The position numbers and the translations under genes are program-made. This document shows positions 61,301-64,000 of a stretch of 64,000 nucleotides of DNA, piece after piece; the stretch's first letter is position 1, and every line of letters starts with the position of its first letter. Source of the stretch: Citrus sinensis (lineage: Eukaryota; Streptophyta; Magnoliopsida; Sapindales; Rutaceae). A model generated the notes under the pieces. It did no database searches, had not been told where the DNA came from, and saw nothing but the letters and a program-made list of their open reading frames with translations. The stretch covers positions 25,083,001 to 25,147,000 of the forward strand of contig NC_068563.1 of assembly GCF_022201045.2 (NCBI RefSeq), given 5' to 3'.

Positions 61301-61557
61301 CTATCTTCTTCATGGGCCACTTGACGCAGTAAAAGATTATGCAAAATTACCCCACTAAATGGAAAACTTCGACACTCCAAGAAATGCCCAAATATATCCT
61401 TTTTGAACATACTCAACTGCCGGTTTGTTAATTTTTCCTCGATAGCTTTTACGACCGAAGATAACATACACATGCTCGAAATTCGACCAGGAAAGTGATC
61501 AGCATAACGAAAATACATCTTGCCTACTTCAATATCCGGTGATTCTGATTTCGCCAT
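58328..61557 (-). CDS. Ulp1-type cysteine protease (C48) with N-terminal DUF1985, carried by the MULE; nine exons
   Basis: SUMO-protease-like gene of the kind captured by plant MULEs. Exons: 60799-61557, 60562-60714, 60369-60473, 60028-60285, 59769-59939, 59252-59683, 59071-59166, 58844-58972, 58328-58726. Every exon is a multiple of three, all introns are GT-AG, and the frame is open for 833 residues. Residues 1-253 hold a DUF1985-like domain (FLECRSFPFSGVILHNLLLR; EWCLVTGLSFGVD). Next are a charged linker with EQRHDAF repeats, a coiled segment (VRRRLDKIDRNVYEIKSELK), and the C48 peptidase with His712 (GAHWVLARVD), Asp729 (VWIYDS), Gln784 and Cys791 (QQEPGTGDCGVF). All catalytic residues are present, so the enzyme could be active. 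Role in the element's life cycle is not established. The promoter lies in the right terminal repeat. Confidence 0.9.
60100..60205 (-). repeat. 21-bp tandem repeat coding EQRHDAF heptads in the Ulp1 gene
   Basis: Five units of a 21-base repeat (core GCGTCATGACGCTGCTCAAAA on the plus strand) encode five EQRHD(A/T)F heptads in exon 4. GCGTCATGACGC inside each unit is itself a palindrome. Confidence 0.95.
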
Positions 61558-61637
61558 GTATCTGTAATATTTATAAAATTATTACATTATATTTACAGAA
61601 ATAAAAAATTAACTCGTAAAAAAAAAACTCTAATTTT

Positions 61638-61748
61638 TTGGTGCGACAGGCAAGCCTGTCGCTCCAAAAAACTCGTGCGACAGGCCCTGTCGCACCAAAA
61701 AATTGGTGCGACAGCGCCTGCTGTCGCACCAGATTTGGTGCGACCGCA
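61638..61748. promoter_or_regulatory. Right subterminal cluster of palindromic GGTGCGACAGG motifs
   Basis: About seven full or partial copies, again in inverted pairs (for example GTGCGACAGGCCCTGTCGCAC, an exact palindrome apart from one base), directly upstream of the Ulp1 gene start. It mirrors the cluster at 55290-55395. Confidence 0.75.
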
Positions 61749-62236
61749 GGCCGCGCATGGGCGCGCGCTGCTGCCCAGCGATGGGCGCCGGCGCGCGCCC
61801 TGCCCCCCTCCCTCCCCACCCCCAAAATTAAGCGCAATCACTCCAAAATCAAAAACAGTACTCCCAAACACCACCAACCACCACAAACATCATCACCACC
61901 ATTATCAATCTCAAGCTATAACTATTATTATTCTAAAATCTCATTTTAAATTAATGAAAATAAGAAAAATGACTAACCTAGGTTTTGTTGAAGGTTGTGG
62001 ATCGTAGATCGGATGCCGGTGAGAGATGGAGCCGCCGCCGACGGGGTTGATGTCGCCGCCGATGATGGGAGTTGGATCGGTTTGGGAGAGATGAGAGAAA
62101 GAGAGTGTTGGGGAAGAGATGAGGGAGGGGTATTTTGGACTCAAATGTTGTTTAATGGCTAATGTTGATAGAAATATTTTTGGGGGGTTAAGATGAAAAA
62201 AAGCAAAGTTTTTTTGGTTATTAGTGTAAATTTCCC

Positions 62237-63059
62237 CTGAACTTCAGGAGCCTTCGACACAAAATTAAAATAAAAGTACAATAAATTAATCTTCTTCTGG
62301 ATGTCATCTTCGATTTTATTTGTGTACAAAATTTGATGAGTGTGAAACGCAACCACTCAATTTCAAATAAAGAATCTGTACACGAGAGTAGGTTACGTTT
62401 ATTATGGTTGCATGTCTAATGAAAAGCACTGATGTTTAGCCAAATGTGCGAGAAATTATAAAATACATTAAAGTTAATACAATGACTTAATGCATGTATG
62501 ATATATGTATTTAAATTTTGTATAACTACCAATTGAATTCTGATTCTTCAAAATAAATGCATACATGTCATAACATCTGTCGATGCAAATTTTTGGTCAA
62601 CCAGAGAATTAAATAATGGCACAATATAATAAACGAGATACTGGAAATTTACGTATTTCAACAATTGGCCTACATCCCTGGGTATATAAAGAGTAATTTT
62701 CATTATTGGAAAACTTTTTTTTGTTTCACCATTTACTTTTCCCCCTCAATGCATCAAGAGCTCTTTACTCATAATACAATTTAGGGCATCTTAAGTCCTC
62801 CACAACTCCTTGTTTTGATTAGTTTTTATCACTTAATTTAGAATTTTATTTGATGTCAATTTTTATCTCCTTCTGAAGTTGGATTTTACCTATATCAATA
62901 TTTCTCTCCATCTTAAACTAGCTTTAGGCTTTAAAAGCTTCTATATCCTTCTTCTAGGCTTAGATAATGCTCTAACTATCGGATCCTTGTTGTTGGATTC
63001 AGTGGTTGGTCCCTCCTCCTCCTCCTCCTTCTTATTATTATTATTTAATAAAACTCATC
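62237..63059. other. Intergenic DNA, nothing recognised
   Basis: About 820 bases of AT-rich sequence. The 112-codon frame at 62879-63217 shows no known domain and runs into the repeat array. Confidence 0.5.
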
Positions 63060-63700
63060 TCCCACATACGTGTTCTTGTGCTATCGTGCTTTCTTATAAT
63101 TGTGCTCTTCTACAATCATACTTATTTGACTTAGTAAGTGCTATCATGTATCATGCTCTGCAGTTGTGCTTATTTGACTTCATGCTCTCATGTTCTAATA
63201 TAACTCTTCTTAATTGACTTATCAAGCTTCCTATTAAGCTTACATGCTCTCATGCTTTCATATAGTTGAGCTTAATTGACTTATTGATCTTCTTACTGAG
63301 CTAGCATGCTCTCGTGCTCTCGTGCTTATATGCTCTCATATCCACTTGCTCCCATGTTCCCATACTCCGGTGTTCACTTGCTCTCATGTAATTGTGCTTA
63401 ATCAACTTATTAAGCTTCTTATTGATCTTGCATCCTCTCATGGTCTCATGCTCACATACTTCCATGCTCTCGTGCTCTCATGTCCACATTCTCACATGCT
63501 CTTATGTTTGCATGCTCTCATGTAGCTATGCTAAATTGACTTATTAAGCTTCCTACTGAGCTTGCATGCTGCCATGGTCTCATGCTCACATGCTCCTATG
63601 CTCTCGTGCTCACATACTCTCATGCAGCCGTGCTTAATTGACTTATTAACTAAGCATGCATGCTCTCGTGGTCTCATGCTCACATGCTCACATTATTTAA
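63060..63700. repeat. Degenerate tandem array (ATGCTCTCATG / AATTGACTTATTAAGCTT units)
   Basis: Two building blocks recur: CTYAATTGACTTATTAAGCTT, at about 63202, 63269, 63397 (diverged), 63531 and 63629, and many copies of an 11-12 base word RTGCTCTCATG/CACATGCTCCCATG between them. The longer period varies (about 67 to 134 bases). Small open frames rich in Cys-Ser-His are products of the repeat and are not called genes. Confidence 0.85.
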
Positions 63701-64000
63701 CTTGTCATATTTTTCCTCACAACAACATGATTTATTTATTGTATGGCTGATATGATATCTCAAATGTATTATAGAGTTTCTCCAAATGTCCAACCCAACA
63801 GTAATTCTTTATTGAAAATAGCCTCGTCATATTTCTTTAAATGATTTTTATTTTTATTTTCTTTTACTATTGACAATGTTTAACAGATCAAAACTTTATG
63901 AAGATAGCTAATATGATATGGACGTTATAACACACATCCATCAATTATATACGCCACTCAAATAAATTTTGCGGCATGTAATCGACCTTTGGGAAAAATA
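63701..64000. other. AT-rich DNA at the right edge, nothing recognised
   Basis: No open frame or repeat of note. Confidence 0.5.

Larger units (their letters stand above)
54970..62236. mobile_element. Mutator-like element (MULE) carrying a transposase and an Ulp1 protease gene
   Basis: The ends are imperfect long inverted repeats. Left is GGGAAATTTACAAAAATAACC and right (inverted) GGGAAATTTACACTAATAACC. Both are followed by an aligned TTCTATCAACATTAGCCA (left about 55024, right about 62168). Between them two genes converge: the transposase (55471-58107, plus) and the Ulp1-like gene (61557-58328, minus), with only about 220 bases between their ends. Each gene starts within a few hundred bases of one terminal repeat, so both promoters lie in the repeats. 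No matching 9-bp flanks are seen (TATATAATT versus CTGAACTTC), so either the ends are slightly misplaced or the duplication has been lost. Confidence 0.88.

Noticed and set aside
61571..62007. GC-rich open frames near the right MULE end
   Set aside because: Low-complexity translation of the subterminal palindromes and Pro/Ala-rich reading of GC-rich DNA; no domain.
63322..63750. Cys-Ser-His-rich open frames
   Set aside because: Produced by the tandem array; no domain, and the frame follows the repeat.
1..64000. tRNA, rRNA or other structured RNA genes
   Set aside because: I looked for tRNA-like A/B boxes and rRNA stretches by eye and saw none convincing; a tRNAscan or Rfam search would be needed to be sure.

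Overview
The window is nuclear DNA of a flowering plant. It is AT-rich, with many-intron genes, GT-AG splice sites (plus one apparent U12-type AT-AC intron), long intergenic repeats and typical plant transposons (copia, Ty3/gypsy-like LTRs, LINE, hAT, MULE, MITEs). The gene families (PRORP, FAR, BMS1, F-box/FBA) and their exon structures fit a eudicot. I cannot name the species from sequence alone.

Layout. 1-14.6 kb is a transposon graveyard: the 5' end of a minus-strand copia element with its LTR, a possible solo LTR, a non-autonomous hAT-like element, a gypsy-like solo LTR, a 299-bp tandem duplication, a copia reverse-transcriptase fragment and a 5'-truncated LINE. 15.2-19.0 kb holds an intact six-exon PRORP gene (protein-only RNase P, minus strand). 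19.7-20.4 kb holds a broken fatty acyl-CoA reductase (FAR) fragment. 21.4-26.0 kb is an LTR interrupted by a complete 3.36-kb hAT transposon with a decayed transposase, followed by AT-rich tandem repeats. 28.8-33.7 kb is a ten-exon FAR pseudogene (plus strand) with all splice sites visible, two nonsense codons and a 927-bp MITE inside exon 5. 34.35-34.8 kb is a partial copy of the PRORP 5' end. It is followed by a copia solo LTR and a second FAR pseudogene (minus strand, 35.8-39.4 kb) that carries two further insertions. 40.3-48.4 kb is an intact 18-exon BMS1 GTPase gene (minus strand). 50-50.6 kb is a LINE tail. 51.5-53.7 kb is an F-box gene with a duplicated first exon. 54.97-62.24 kb is a 7.3-kb Mutator-like element (MULE) carrying a MudrA-type transposase and a convergent nine-exon Ulp1-type cysteine protease gene. 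The last 1.8 kb has a degenerate tandem array.

How the genes work. The three host genes that look functional are housekeeping or regulatory: PRORP (tRNA 5' maturation), BMS1 (small ribosomal subunit assembly) and an F-box protein (SCF ubiquitin ligase substrate receptor). They do not form a pathway together. The FAR remnants look like a decayed local cluster of wax/fatty-alcohol genes. One of them was duplicated together with the start of PRORP.

The most notable items are the MULE with its Ulp1 passenger gene and palindromic GGTGCGACAGG subterminal repeats, the probable U12 AT-AC intron in BMS1, the PRORP-FAR segmental duplication, and the MITE insertion in FAR exon 5 whose removal keeps the reading frame.
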